64,000 bases of DNA from Streptomyces malaysiense (GTDB taxonomy: Bacteria > Actinomycetota > Actinomycetes > Streptomycetales > Streptomycetaceae), in contig NZ_LBDA02000071.1 of assembly GCF_000980885.2 (NCBI RefSeq), positions 1 to 64,000 on the forward strand. Direction: 5' to 3'. A program made the translations under genes and the position numbers. Below, piece after piece: positions 1 to 8,461 of the stretch (positions are counted from its first letter, which is position 1; every line of letters begins with the position of its first letter). The notes under the pieces are model-generated. The model was given only the letters and a program-made list of their open reading frames with translations, ran no database searches and was not told the origin of the DNA.

Positions 1-67
1 CAACGGTTGCGGCATATCGGTGCGGGCCAGTTGATCCAGCCCCGGCGGCATGGGAGAAGATAAGAGG

Positions 68-134
68 GCAGGCACGGTCTTCACTTGTGATCATGGGACT
101 TCGACACTCACATGATCACGCAGACCGTGCCTGC
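68..134. repeat. Imperfect inverted repeat, possible IS end or hairpin
   Basis: Two arms (68-95 and 111-134) share a 13-base block GCAGGCACGGTCT and a 9-base block GTGATCATG in inverted orientation, with a few unmatched bases between the blocks. The repeat lies about 270 bases beyond the 3' end of a broken IS701-type transposase gene, so it may be the end of an insertion sequence or a terminator-like hairpin. Nothing else in bases 1-402 is convincingly coding. Confidence 0.35.
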
Positions 135-402
135 AGCCGCATCCGGACCTACCTACAACCGACATGACGGCCCATCAGCGAATCAACCGCCCAACTCGCG
201 AGCACGCAACGGCCCTGCCCGCTGAACTCCCGCCGAAAGGCTCTGTCACGTTGGCCGGTGGGTGAGATGGTCTTCGGGTTGGTCGCGGGTGGGAGGGGTC
301 TCTCGTGGAGAGCGTGTCGCCGTCGTACAGGGGCCACCGCTACCCGGCGGAGGTCATCGCGCACTGCCACGGCAGCTGTAAGTCTTGATCCACGGGCTTC
401 GG

Positions 403-1254
403 TCACGTGGCTGCCGCGGCGGTGATGTTGTTCCACCGGCGGTGGGCCTCGGTGGCCTGGTGCTGGTGATGGCGGCGCCAGGCGGACCGGTGCAGGATGT
501 GGTCCCGGTCGCGTCGGGGTTGCGGAAGCGCGATGATCCGCAGGATGGCCAGGAGTTCGCGAACGCTGGCCGGGGCGAGTTCCAGACTGTGTCTGGCTGC
601 GTCGGCGGTGCGGGTGCGGGCGTGGGTGACGGCGAGGACGGCGGCGGCGAACAGGCTGACCAGGCTCCAGCGCATCCAGGAGGTCCAGCAGGTCACCTGG
701 CCCTGGTCGAGTCCGGCCCTGGCCGGGACCTTCGCAGCCCGCTGTGTGGCCGTGAAGCGGCCGACGGCGGTGGTGGCGCGATGGGCGGCCTTGACTGCCA
801 GGGTGTAGTCGAAGCCCACGGTGCGGGCGGTGCGGCGCAACTCCTGGCTGCCGTAGACCTCGTCACCGGTGAACCATCGGGCGGCAAGGCCCAGTTCACG
901 GGCACGGTGCAGCATCGCGGCGGCCAGCTGCGGCTTGGTGGCGAAGGTGATCTCGTCGGGCACGTGCCGCAGCAGCCGACATTCTTCGTCTTCGGCCCAG
1001 GCCGCCGGCAGGTACAGCTGACGGTCGATGAGTGCGTGACCGTGCACGGAGTCGTAGGCGAGATGGACGGCGACCTGGCACAGACCCACCCCGCCCAGCG
1101 CACCGGAGTACTGGTGGGATGCACCCACGCAGTCGGTGGAGGACTTCTCATCGCCCGTCTCGTCCACGACCAGCACGGCCTCGTCGTCGGTGAGTTCGCC
1201 CGCCGTCCAGACGGCGAGATGATCGCGGGCCAGGTGGAAGCGGAAGAATGTCAC
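403..1254 (-). pseudogene. IS701-family transposase fragment (degenerate)
   Basis: The conceptual product (about 283 residues) contains the IS701 DDE core: a first catalytic Asp in VVDETG, a second in GDEVYG, and the typical VGASHQYSG and FATKPQL blocks between them. The N-terminal ~100 residues normal for the family are missing. The sequence also jumps from the block after the second Asp directly to the AGLDQGQV/WTSWMRW C-terminal block, so the segment with the third catalytic Glu appears to be deleted. The natural C-terminus and stop remain. It cannot encode an active transposase. Its broken 5' edge coincides with the broken 5' edge of the next (plus-strand) gene, which suggests an old insertion followed by deletion. 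Confidence 0.8.
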
Positions 1255-1255
1255 C

Positions 1256-1513
1256 GTGCAGGTTCTGCCGCTCAGCGCGGGCGTTCTGGCCGGTTACTCC
1301 TCCGCCTTCTGCTCCTTCAGCTTCGGCGAGGAGCCGACGGTCGAAGCGGTGGCCATGGACAATCTTCGAGGCACCTCGGTCCTCGAAGGGGCAGAGGATC
1401 TCGCCGCTTACGCCAATGCGTACGACCTACTACGATCGGCGGCGTTGACGCCGGACGCGAGCGCGAAGCTCATCCGGGGCGTACTGCGGAGCTTGAAGGA
1501 AGACACATCGTGA
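1256..1513 (+). pseudogene. 3' stump of XRE/DUF5753 (Scr1-type) regulator
   Basis: The last ~60 residues (from GEEPTVEAVAMDNLRG to the stop) look like the C-terminal end of a DUF5753 domain, the effector part of Streptomyces XRE regulators that pair with DUF397 proteins. The helix-turn-helix half and most of DUF5753 are absent; upstream sequence in this frame runs into the IS701 remnant on the other strand. The stop overlaps the GTG of the DUF397 gene (GTGA), the arrangement normal for an intact regulator/DUF397 pair. It is probably non-functional and was truncated by the mobile element. Confidence 0.7.
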
Positions 1514-1689
1514 CCGAGGTCGTAAGCCCCTTCTGGAAGTCGTCGTACTCGGGGCAGGAGAACGCTTGCGTCGAGGTCGCCGACACGGCCCCCGCCGGTC
1601 GAGCCGTCCGCGACAGCAAGCAGGACAACGGCCCCCTCCTCACCGTCTCCCGCGAGACCTGGCAGGCCTTCCTCCGCCAGTTCTCGTAG
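1510..1689 (+). CDS. DUF397 domain protein
   Basis: This is a 59-residue DUF397 protein with the diagnostic pattern FWKSSYSG, then NACVEVAD, then AVRDSK and a C-terminal WQAFL. DUF397 proteins are small partners, thought to be antagonists or antitoxin-like, of XRE/DUF5753 regulators. Start: the GTG overlaps the upstream stop in a GTGA. Its regulator is truncated, so this copy is orphaned and its expression may depend on readthrough from whatever promoter remains. A near-identical but 5'-deleted copy lies on the opposite strand at 43307-43438. Confidence 0.85.
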   Translation: MTEVVSPFWKSSYSGQENACVEVADTAPAGRAVRDSKQDNGPLLTVSRETWQAFLRQFS

Positions 1690-1707
1690 GCCATATACAA
1701 CGACGAA

Positions 1708-1737
1708 GGGCGTCCGGCGGATAATCGCCGGGCGCTC
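1708..1737 (+). terminator. Hairpin after DUF397 gene
   Basis: Arms GGGCGTCCGGCG (1708-1719) and CGCCGGGCGCTC (1726-1737) pair with two non-Watson-Crick positions around a GATAAT loop. Flanking AACGAC/GTCGTT bases extend the potential stem. It is probably the terminator of the DUF397 transcript. Confidence 0.6.
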
Positions 1738-1789
1738 TTCTCGCTGTCGTTGGCATATCCCGAAGGCGTATTTACTCATCCGGTTGACC

Positions 1790-1809
1790 GCACTGCCATA
1801 CGCCAGTGC
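1790..1809. promoter_or_regulatory. Short inverted repeat upstream of Rpn-type gene
   Basis: GCACTG-N8-CAGTGC lies just downstream of a TTGACC hexamer (1784-1789) and about 30 bases before the favoured start of the next gene. It may be an operator or part of the promoter. This is weak evidence from symmetry and position only. Confidence 0.3.
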
Positions 1810-1840
1810 AGACCGCTCTCACATGACTACGTTCCGGCAT

Positions 1841-2743
1841 ATGGTCAGTTCACCGCAGGACACGATGCATCAGATCTTCCGCAAGGAGCCGGATCTGTTA
1901 GCCCGTCTCCTGCCGCGGGCGGGCATCGCGTTTCGCGAGTACGACTCGATCGAAGCTCTGGACACCGACCTGACCGAGATCAGACTGTCGGAACGGCGGG
2001 TGGACAGCCTCTTCCGGGTGCGCACGGTCGGCGACGAGGGCGGCTTTCTGCCCGCGGTCGACTCGCAGGGCAGGCCGGACCCGGACAAGCGCAACAACTG
2101 GACGTACTACTTGGCCTACATGTACGCCAAGTACCGCCTGCCGCCCGTCCTGCTGGTGGTGTGCCAGGACAGGACGACGGCGTCCTGGGCGGCGGAGCCC
2201 ATCAGCGTGGGCAGCGGTTTCCACACCAGCATGCGGGTCTTCCCGCTGGTGCTGGGGCCGAAGAGCCTGCCCGTGATCAACGATCTGGAGGAGGTGGCGA
2301 AGGACGGTCCCGCCACCGCGTTCTCGGTGCTCGCTCATGCCAAGGAGCCGGGTCTGCTTGCGATACCGGACGAGGTCGGGCCGGCGGTGGGGCCCCACAA
2401 GGACTGGGCGGAGATCATCGAGGTCGGTCTGGGCGAGGGCCCGGCCCGTGACTACTGGAGGAAGCTGATGGCCACGCACACCCCGGTCTTCCCCGGCAAC
2501 GACACCGTGATGGAGGAGGCGTGGTGCAAGGTCCACGCCGACGGCGAGGCCAAGGGCGAGGCCAAGGTCGTCCTCCGGGTTCTCGGCGCGGGGGGTATCG
2601 AGGTTTTTGAGTCCGTCCGGGAGCGCGTCATGGCCTGTGCCGAGCTGGAGATGCTGGAGACCTGGCTCGACCGCTCCCTGACCGTGACGAGCGCCGAGGA
2701 ACTGTTCGCCGGGGACGGGGAACAATGCAGCCGGACCCTGTGA
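1841..2743 (+). CDS. Rpn-family (PD-(D/E)XK nuclease/transposase-like) protein
   Basis: This is a 300-residue member of a large Streptomyces paralogous family resembling Rpn (recombination-promoting nuclease, transposase_31-like) proteins. The N-terminus MVSSPQDTMHQIF, the TDLTEI...ERRVDSLFR block, the YLAYMYAKYRLPPVLLVV core and the GEAKGEAKVVLRVL tail are characteristic. The conserved acidic residues fit a PD-(D/E)XK fold, but the function in Streptomyces is unknown. Start chosen at ATG 1841 by family similarity; ATG 1823 and TTG 1784 are in frame upstream. Codon 20 is TTA (1898-1900), so translation should depend on the bldA tRNA. The family is patchily distributed and often lies near mobile DNA, as here. 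Confidence 0.7.
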   Translation: MVSSPQDTMHQIFRKEPDLLARLLPRAGIAFREYDSIEALDTDLTEIRLSERRVDSLFRVRTVGDEGGFLPAVDSQGRPDPDKRNNWTYYLAYMYAKYRLPPVLLVVCQDRTTASWAAEPISVGSGFHTSMRVFPLVLGPKSLPVINDLEEVAKDGPATAFSVLAHAKEPGLLAIPDEVGPAVGPHKDWAEIIEVGLGEGPARDYWRKLMATHTPVFPGNDTVMEEAWCKVHADGEAKGEAKVVLRVLGAGGIEVFESVRERVMACAELEMLETWLDRSLTVTSAEELFAGDGEQCSRTL

Positions 2744-2751
2744 CGACGAGC

Positions 2752-2783
2752 GGGCGCCCGGCGGAACGAGCCGCCGGGCGCCC
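2752..2783. terminator. Bidirectional terminator between Rpn-type gene and serC
   Basis: Perfect 12-bp stem GGGCGCCCGGCG / CGCCGGGCGCCC (2752-2763 and 2772-2783) with an 8-base loop between two convergent genes. Confidence 0.8.
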
Positions 2784-2803
2784 TCACCGTCGTAGCCGAG
2801 AGG

Positions 2804-3922
2804 TCAGAGCTTCTCGATGACGTAGTCGATGCACTTGGTCAGTGCCTCGACATCGGCCGGGTCGATCGCCGGGAACATGGCGACACGCAGCTGGTTGCGG
2901 CCGAGCTTGCGGTAGGGCTCGGTGTCGACGATGCCGTTGGCGCGCAGCACCTTGGCGATGGCGGCGGCGTCGATGTCGTCGGAGAAGTCGATCGTGCCGA
3001 TGACCGCGGAGCGCTTCGCCGGGTCGGTGACGAAGGGGCTGGCGAACTTGACGTCCTCGGCCCAGTTGTAGAGCGTGCGCGCCGAGGTGGCGGTGCGGCG
3101 GACCGCGAAGTCCAGGCCGCCCTGGCCGTTGAGCCACTCCAGCTGCTGGTCGAGCAGGAAGAGCGTGGCGAGGGCCGGGGTGTTGTACGTCTGGTTCTTG
3201 CGGGAGTTGTCGATCGCCGTGGGCAGCGAGAAGAACTCCGGGATGTGCCGGCCGGACGCGTGGATCCGCTCCGCGCGCTCGATCGCGGCGGGGGAGAAGA
3301 CACCGATCCACAGGCCGCCGTCGGAGGCGAAGGACTTCTGCGGGGCGAAGTAGTAGACGTCGGTCTCGGCGATGTCGACCGGCAGGCCGCCCGCGCCGGA
3401 GGTCGCGTCCACCAGGACGAGGGAACCCTCGTCGGCGCCGGCCACCCGCTGGATGGGCATGGCGACACCGGTGGACGTCTCGTTGTGGGTGAAGGCGTAC
3501 ACGTCGACGCCCGCCTCGGCCCGTGCGTCCGGGTGGGTGCCCGGGTCGGTGGCGATCACCGTCGGCTCGGCCAGCCACGGCGCGAGCTTGGCGGCCTTGG
3601 CGAACTTGGAGGAGAACTCGCCGAAGTTGAGGTGCTGGGACTTGTTCTCGATCAATCCGTGGGTGGCGATGTCCCAGAAGGCGGTGGAGCCGCCGTTGCC
3701 GAGGACGACCTCGTAGCCCTCGGGAAGGGAGAACAGCTCGGAGATCCCCTCGCGGACCTTACCGACCAGGTTCTTGACGGGCGCCTGGCGGTGGGAGGTG
3801 CCGAGCAGGGAGCTTCCGGTGGCGGCGAGCGCGTCGAGCGCCTCGGTCCGCACCTTGGAGGGGCCCGCGCCGAAACGACCGTCGGCGGGCTTGATGTCAG
3901 CGGGAATCTGGATGTCGGCCAC
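2804..3922 (-). CDS. serC: Phosphoserine aminotransferase
   Basis: SerC (372 residues) converts 3-phosphohydroxypyruvate and glutamate to O-phosphoserine in serine biosynthesis, and also acts in the DXP-dependent pyridoxal phosphate route. It is a cytosolic class V PLP enzyme of the actinobacterial type. Features seen: N-terminal FGAGPSKVR, the GNGGSTAFWD cofactor loop, DATSGAGGLPVD with the PLP-pyridine Asp, and the Schiff-base lysine in YFAPQKSFASDGG. The length matches Streptomyces orthologues. The ATG is read away from the divergent oxidoreductase gene. Confidence 0.97.
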   Translation of the reverse strand: MADIQIPADIKPADGRFGAGPSKVRTEALDALAATGSSLLGTSHRQAPVKNLVGKVREGISELFSLPEGYEVVLGNGGSTAFWDIATHGLIENKSQHLNFGEFSSKFAKAAKLAPWLAEPTVIATDPGTHPDARAEAGVDVYAFTHNETSTGVAMPIQRVAGADEGSLVLVDATSGAGGLPVDIAETDVYYFAPQKSFASDGGLWIGVFSPAAIERAERIHASGRHIPEFFSLPTAIDNSRKNQTYNTPALATLFLLDQQLEWLNGQGGLDFAVRRTATSARTLYNWAEDVKFASPFVTDPAKRSAVIGTIDFSDDIDAAAIAKVLRANGIVDTEPYRKLGRNQLRVAMFPAIDPADVEALTKCIDYVIEKL

Positions 3923-4006
3923 GACTCGGAGGGTATCGGGTGGGCGAAACGGGACGGAACCGTGTCCGTCGGATGAGACGAGATCGCCAGGACAGAGAAT
4001 TGTCGT

Positions 4007-4042
4007 GTCGTACGACGATTTCGGGTGCGTTGGTACGACGAT
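4007..4042. promoter_or_regulatory. Direct repeats GTACGACGAT in divergent promoter region
   Basis: GTACGACGAT occurs at 4010-4019 and again at 4033-4042, spaced 23 bases, about two helical turns. The first copy is part of the palindrome GTCGTACGAC (4007-4016). They sit between divergent serC and the FAD/Fe-S oxidoreductase gene and could bind a dimeric regulator. No regulator gene is adjacent. Confidence 0.35.
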
Positions 4043-4068
4043 CGAGGCGGGGCTGTGGATAACCTTCG

Positions 4069-7000
4069 ATGACGGTCGGTGATCGGATGCATCCTGAACG
4101 CATGACGGATCGCACGGACGGGATGAACCCCTCGACCCCCGACGCCTCCTCGACCCCGGAAGCCTCCTCGACCTCCGACGCCCCCTTGGCTCCCTCTGCC
4201 CGCTCGGCCCTCGAAGCGGAGCTGCGGGCGAACCTCCGCGGCGAGGTCCGCTTCGACGCCGCCGCCCGCGCGCTCATGACCATGGACGCCTCCAACTACC
4301 GGCGCGTCCCCGCGGGAGTGGTCGCCCCCCGGGACGCCGGGGACGTGGCGGCGGCACTGGAGGTGTGCCGGGCCCGCGGAGTGCCGGTGGTCGCCCGCGG
4401 CGGGGGTACGTCGATCGCCGGGCAGGCCACGGGCACGGGGGTCGTACTGGATTTCACGCGCCACATGGACCGTCTGGTCGAGCTGGACCCGGGCACGCGC
4501 ACGGCCGTCGTGCAGCCCGGCCTGGTCCTCGACAGCCTCCAGCGCGCCGCCGCCCCGCACGGGGTGCGCTTCGGCCCCGACCCGTCGACGCACAGCCGCT
4601 GCACCCTCGGCGGAATGATCGGCAACAACTCCTGCGGCTCCCACTCGGTGGCCTGGGGGACGACCGCCGACAACGTCGCGGAGCTGGACGTCCTCACCGC
4701 GCGCGGCCGGCGGCTGCGGCTCGGGCCGGGATGGGCCGGCGCGCCCGAGGGGCTGCGGGAGCTGGCGGAGGGCGAGTCGGCCCGGTTGCGCACCGGCTTC
4801 CCTGACCTGCCCCGCCGCATCTCCGGATACGCGCTGGACGCGCTGCTGCCGGAGCGGGGCGCCGACGTGGCCCGCTCCTTCTGCGGCTCCGAGGGCACCC
4901 TCGGCATCCTGACCGAGGCGGTCGTGCGCCTGGTCGAGGCCCCACCGGCCCGCGCGCTGGCGGTCCTGGGGTACGGCGACGAGAGCGCCGCCGCCGAGGC
5001 CGCCGCCGGTCTGCTGCCGCACGGCCCGCTGACGGTGGAGGGCATGGCCGCCGACCTGGTGCCCCCGGGGGCCGGACTGCCCGAGGGCGGCGCCTGGCTG
5101 TTCGTGGAGACCGGCGGGGAGTCGCGGGCGGCGGCCCGTGCCCGCGCGGCGGAGATCGTCCGGGCCGCCGATGTCGTGGACGCCCTCGTGGTCACCGACC
5201 CCGCCGCCCAGCAGGTCCTGTGGCGCATCCGCGAGGACGCGAGCGGCACGGCGACACGGATGCCGGACGGCTCCGAGGCCTGGCCCGGCTGGGAGGACTG
5301 CGCGGTGCCCCCCGCCCGGCTCGGCGCCTACCTGCGCGACTTCCGCGCTCTGCTCTCCTCCCACGGTCTGCGCGGCACCCCGTACGGCCACTTCGGCGAC
5401 GGATGCATCCACGTCCGCATCGACTTCGACCTGCTCACCGAGCCCGGCATCGGCCGGTTCCGGCGCTTCTCGGAGGAACTGGCCGACCTGGTGGTCGCCC
5501 ACGGCGGCTCGCTGTCCGGGGAACACGGCGACGGCCAGGCCCGCGCGGAACTGCTGCCCCGGATGTACGGCGCCGAGACGGTGCGGCTGTTCGAGCGCGC
5601 CAAGGCCCTCTGGGACCCGGACGACCTGCTCAACCCCGGCATGCTGGTCCGCCCCGCCCCGCTCGACGGCAACCTCCGCTTCTCCGTGCTGCCGGCCGGA
5701 CCCGTGGACGTGGCCTTCGGCTACCCGGCCGACGGCGGCGACTTCCGCGCGGCCGTCCGCCGCTGCGTCGGCGTGGCCAAGTGCCGTACGACCACCGCGG
5801 CAGGCCCCGCCGTGATGTGCCCGTCGTTCCGGGCGACCGGCGAGGAGGAGCACTCCACCCGGGGCCGGGCCCGGCTGCTGCACGAGATGCTGGCGGGGGA
5901 GGTGATCACCGACGGCTGGCGCTCCACCGAGGTCCGCGACGCCCTCGATCTCTGCCTCGCCTGCAAAGGCTGCCGCACGGACTGCCCGGTCGGCGTCGAC
6001 ATGGCCACCTACAAGGCCGAGTTCCTGTACCACCACTACGCGGACCGGCGCCGCCCCGCCGCCCACCACAGCATGGGCCGGCTGCCCGAGTGGCTGCGCC
6101 TGATCGCCCGGACCCGTACGGCGCCTCTGCTCAACGCGCTCGCCGCCGTCCCGCCCCTGGCGGCCGTGGCGAGACGCCTCGGCGGAATCGCGCCCGAGCG
6201 GCGGCTCCCCCGGCTCGCCCGGACGACCTTCACCAGCTGGTGGCGGCGCCGGGAGCCCGCGCGGACCGAGGGCACCGGGGACCTGGTCGTCCTCTGGCCG
6301 GACACCTTCACCGAGCATCTGTCCCCCTCGGTCGGCCGCGCGGCCGTCCGCGTCCTGGAGGCCGCGGGGCTGCGGGTGGCCCTCCCCCCGGCCCGGCCGC
6401 CGCGCCGCGGCCCGTCGGCGCCCGCGCGTGCCACCGCCGGCGGCCCGGCCCGCTCCCTCCTGCCGGCCCGCCGCGCCCGTGTCTGCTGCGGGCTGACCTA
6501 CGTCTCCACCGGCCAGCTCGACCGGGCCCGTGCGGTGCTGCGCCGCACCCTCGACCTGATGGAGCCGGTGCTGCGCGCGGGCGCCCCCGTCGTCGTACTG
6601 GAGCCGAGCTGCGCGGCCGCCCTGCGCACCGACCTCCCGGAACTCCTGTACGACGACCCGCGCGCGGCCCGGCTCGCCGCCGTCGTCCTGACCTTCGCCG
6701 AGGCCCTGGAGCGGCACGCCCCGCAGTGGACCCCGCCCGCCGTGGACCGGCCCGCCGCCGGTCAGACCCACTGCCATCAGCACGCGGTCCTCGGCGACGC
6801 CCCGGACCGCCGGCTGCGCGAATCGGCCGGGCTCACCGGGGAACTCTCGGGCGGGTGCTGCGGCCTGGCCGGCGACTTCGGCTTCGAGAGGGGCCACTTC
6901 GAGGTCTCCCGGGCCTGCGCCGAGGAGCAGCTGCTGCCCTCGATACGCACGGCGGCCCCGGACACCGTGGTCCTGGCCGACGGCTACTCCTGCCGCACCC

Positions 7001-7116
7001 AGCTGGAGCAACTGGGCGGAGTGCGCGGACGGCACCTGGCGGAGGTGCTGGCCGAGGCGCTGGACCGGGACGCGGGCTCCCCGGCCCCGGACACGGGCGC
7101 GGGGGAGGGGCGATGA
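4069..7116 (+). CDS. FAD-linked oxidase / Fe-S oxidoreductase fusion (GlcD-GlcF type)
   Basis: This is a roughly 1,000-residue fusion like the YdiJ/D-2-hydroxyacid dehydrogenase group. The first half is a PCMH-type FAD domain (glycine-rich PVVARGGGTSIAGQ near residue 105, then CTLGGMIGNNSCGSHS) followed by a FAD-oxidase C-terminal domain with GHFGDGCIHVRID and SGEHGDGQAR. A ferredoxin-like segment follows with Cys clusters near residues 565-590 and 629-641 (CLACKGCRTDCPV). Two CCG domains (CCGLTYVS near 806, CCGLAGDFG near 930) complete it. It probably oxidises a 2-hydroxyacid such as D-lactate, glycolate or D-2-hydroxyglutarate and passes electrons to the respiratory chain; the substrate cannot be read from the sequence. 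The start is uncertain (ATGs at 4069, 4087, 4102, 4123) because none has a good RBS. Confidence 0.9.
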   Translation: MTVGDRMHPERMTDRTDGMNPSTPDASSTPEASSTSDAPLAPSARSALEAELRANLRGEVRFDAAARALMTMDASNYRRVPAGVVAPRDAGDVAAALEVCRARGVPVVARGGGTSIAGQATGTGVVLDFTRHMDRLVELDPGTRTAVVQPGLVLDSLQRAAAPHGVRFGPDPSTHSRCTLGGMIGNNSCGSHSVAWGTTADNVAELDVLTARGRRLRLGPGWAGAPEGLRELAEGESARLRTGFPDLPRRISGYALDALLPERGADVARSFCGSEGTLGILTEAVVRLVEAPPARALAVLGYGDESAAAEAAAGLLPHGPLTVEGMAADLVPPGAGLPEGGAWLFVETGGESRAAARARAAEIVRAADVVDALVVTDPAAQQVLWRIREDASGTATRMPDGSEAWPGWEDCAVPPARLGAYLRDFRALLSSHGLRGTPYGHFGDGCIHVRIDFDLLTEPGIGRFRRFSEELADLVVAHGGSLSGEHGDGQARAELLPRMYGAETVRLFERAKALWDPDDLLNPGMLVRPAPLDGNLRFSVLPAGPVDVAFGYPADGGDFRAAVRRCVGVAKCRTTTAAGPAVMCPSFRATGEEEHSTRGRARLLHEMLAGEVITDGWRSTEVRDALDLCLACKGCRTDCPVGVDMATYKAEFLYHHYADRRRPAAHHSMGRLPEWLRLIARTRTAPLLNALAAVPPLAAVARRLGGIAPERRLPRLARTTFTSWWRRREPARTEGTGDLVVLWPDTFTEHLSPSVGRAAVRVLEAAGLRVALPPARPPRRGPSAPARATAGGPARSLLPARRARVCCGLTYVSTGQLDRARAVLRRTLDLMEPVLRAGAPVVVLEPSCAAALRTDLPELLYDDPRAARLAAVVLTFAEALERHAPQWTPPAVDRPAAGQTHCHQHAVLGDAPDRRLRESAGLTGELSGGCCGLAGDFGFERGHFEVSRACAEEQLLPSIRTAAPDTVVLADGYSCRTQLEQLGGVRGRHLAEVLAEALDRDAGSPAPDTGAGEGR

Positions 7117-7184
7117 CGGCCCGCCGTCGGACGGCCGCCTCCTTAGGGTGGGGGTGATCAGCGAACCGTGAAGGAGCCACGCGT

Positions 7185-8306
7185 ATGAGCCTCACCGTCC
7201 GTCCGGTCACCCGGGCCGAACACCTCGCCTTCGTGGCGGCCCGTCCCTCGGCCAGCCACCTCCAGCTGCCGTCCTGGGGGGACGTGAAGCCGGACTGGCG
7301 GGCGCGGAGCCTGGGGTGGTTCGAGGCGGACGGGCGGCTCGTCGGGGTGGGTCTGGTGCTGCTGCGGTCGCTGCCCAAGGTGAAGCGGTATCTGGCCTAT
7401 CTGCCGGAGGGGCCGGTCATCGACTGGGCGGCGCCCGATCTGGAGCGCTGGCTGGACCCGATGCTGGCCCACCTCAAGGGGCTGGGCGTCTTCTCGGTGA
7501 AGATGGGCCCGCCCGTGGTGGTGCGGCGGTGGAGCCCGGAGGCGGTCAAGGCCGCCATCGCCGACCCGGACGCGCACCGGCTGCGGGACGCGCCGCCGAC
7601 CTCCGAGGAGCCGGAGGCGCTCGCCCTCGTCGACCGGCTGTGCCGGACGGGCTGGCGGCAGACCGAGCCCGGCGGGGAGGACGGTTTCGCCGCGGGGCAG
7701 CCCCGGTACGTCTGCCAGGTGCCGTTCGCCGGGCGGTCCCTGGAGGACATCCAGCGCGGGCTCAACCAGCAGTGGCGGCGCAACATCAAGAAGGCCGAGA
7801 AGGCTGGGGTGAAGATCGTACGGGGGGACTACGAGGACCTGCCGGCCTTCTACGGGCTGTACGCGGAGACGGCGGAGCGGGACCGCTTCATCCCGCGCCC
7901 GCTGCCGTACTTCCAGCGGATGTGGACGGCGCTCACCGCCGAGGACCCCGACCGGATGCGGCTGTACCTCGCGCAGCACGACGGCGAGGTGCTGGCCGCG
8001 GCCACGATGCTGATCGTCGGCGGCCATGTCTGGTACTCCTACGGCGCCTCCACCAGCCGCAGGCGGGAGGTGCAGCCCAACAACGCCATGCAGTGGCGGA
8101 TGATGTGCGACGCCCATGAGCTGGGCGCCCATGTCTATGACTTCCGGGGCATCACCGACACCCTGGAGGAGTCCAACCACCTCCTCGGCCTGCTCCGTTT
8201 CAAGGTGGGCGCGGGCGGCGGGGCGGCGGAGTACGTGGGCGAGTGGGACTTCCCGCTGAACCGTCTGCTGCACAAGGCGTTCGACGTGTATATGGCGCGC
8301 CGCTGA
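7185..8306 (+). CDS. FemX/FemAB-like peptidyltransferase
   Basis: A 373-residue Fem-family protein (lipid II:glycine glycyltransferase-like) with two GNAT-like subdomains. The family uses aminoacyl-tRNA to add bridge amino acids to peptidoglycan precursors. Visible family features are LQLPSWGDVK near the N-terminus, the helical insertion NQQWRRNIKKAEKAGV with basic residues for tRNA, the YGLYAETAERDRF block and the YDFRGITDTLEESNHLLGLLRFKVGAGG block. Start: ATG after a GAAGGAG RBS. Streptomyces usually carry more than one Fem protein; whether this one is the essential FemX or a paralogue is not decided here. Confidence 0.88.
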   Translation: MSLTVRPVTRAEHLAFVAARPSASHLQLPSWGDVKPDWRARSLGWFEADGRLVGVGLVLLRSLPKVKRYLAYLPEGPVIDWAAPDLERWLDPMLAHLKGLGVFSVKMGPPVVVRRWSPEAVKAAIADPDAHRLRDAPPTSEEPEALALVDRLCRTGWRQTEPGGEDGFAAGQPRYVCQVPFAGRSLEDIQRGLNQQWRRNIKKAEKAGVKIVRGDYEDLPAFYGLYAETAERDRFIPRPLPYFQRMWTALTAEDPDRMRLYLAQHDGEVLAAATMLIVGGHVWYSYGASTSRRREVQPNNAMQWRMMCDAHELGAHVYDFRGITDTLEESNHLLGLLRFKVGAGGGAAEYVGEWDFPLNRLLHKAFDVYMARR

Positions 8307-8378
8307 GGGAGGCGCCGGGCTGGGTGACCGTCATACGAGAGGGGCGGATCTCAGCATCCAGGACAGTGTCATGAGAGG

Positions 8379-8420
8379 TTCACACTCCTGACGGGGTCTA
8401 CTACCCTGGACCCGGTAGTA
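8379..8420 (+). promoter_or_regulatory. Promoter with overlapping palindromic operator
   Basis: The perfect 7-bp inverted repeat TACTACC-N8-GGTAGTA (8399-8405 / 8414-8420) overlaps a plausible promoter: -35 TTCACA at 8379-8384, a 17-base spacer and -10 TACCCT at 8402-8407. A GTAC-N8-GTAC repeat continues downstream. The layout predicts repression of the EamA exporter gene by a dimeric regulator encoded elsewhere. Confidence 0.55.
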
Positions 8421-8461
8421 CAGAGAGATGTACATGATCTGAGCCGAGCACCGGGACCGCC

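Noticed and set aside
4054..4062. TGTGGATAA, a perfect DnaA-box complement upstream of the FAD/Fe-S oxidoreductase gene
   Set aside because: A single box, no cluster of boxes and no dnaA/dnaN genes; overlaps a plausible promoter instead.
3652..7035. A 1,127-codon minus-strand frame antisense to the FAD/Fe-S oxidoreductase gene
   Set aside because: Antisense frames stay open because of third-position GC; the product is compositionally biased and lacks domains.
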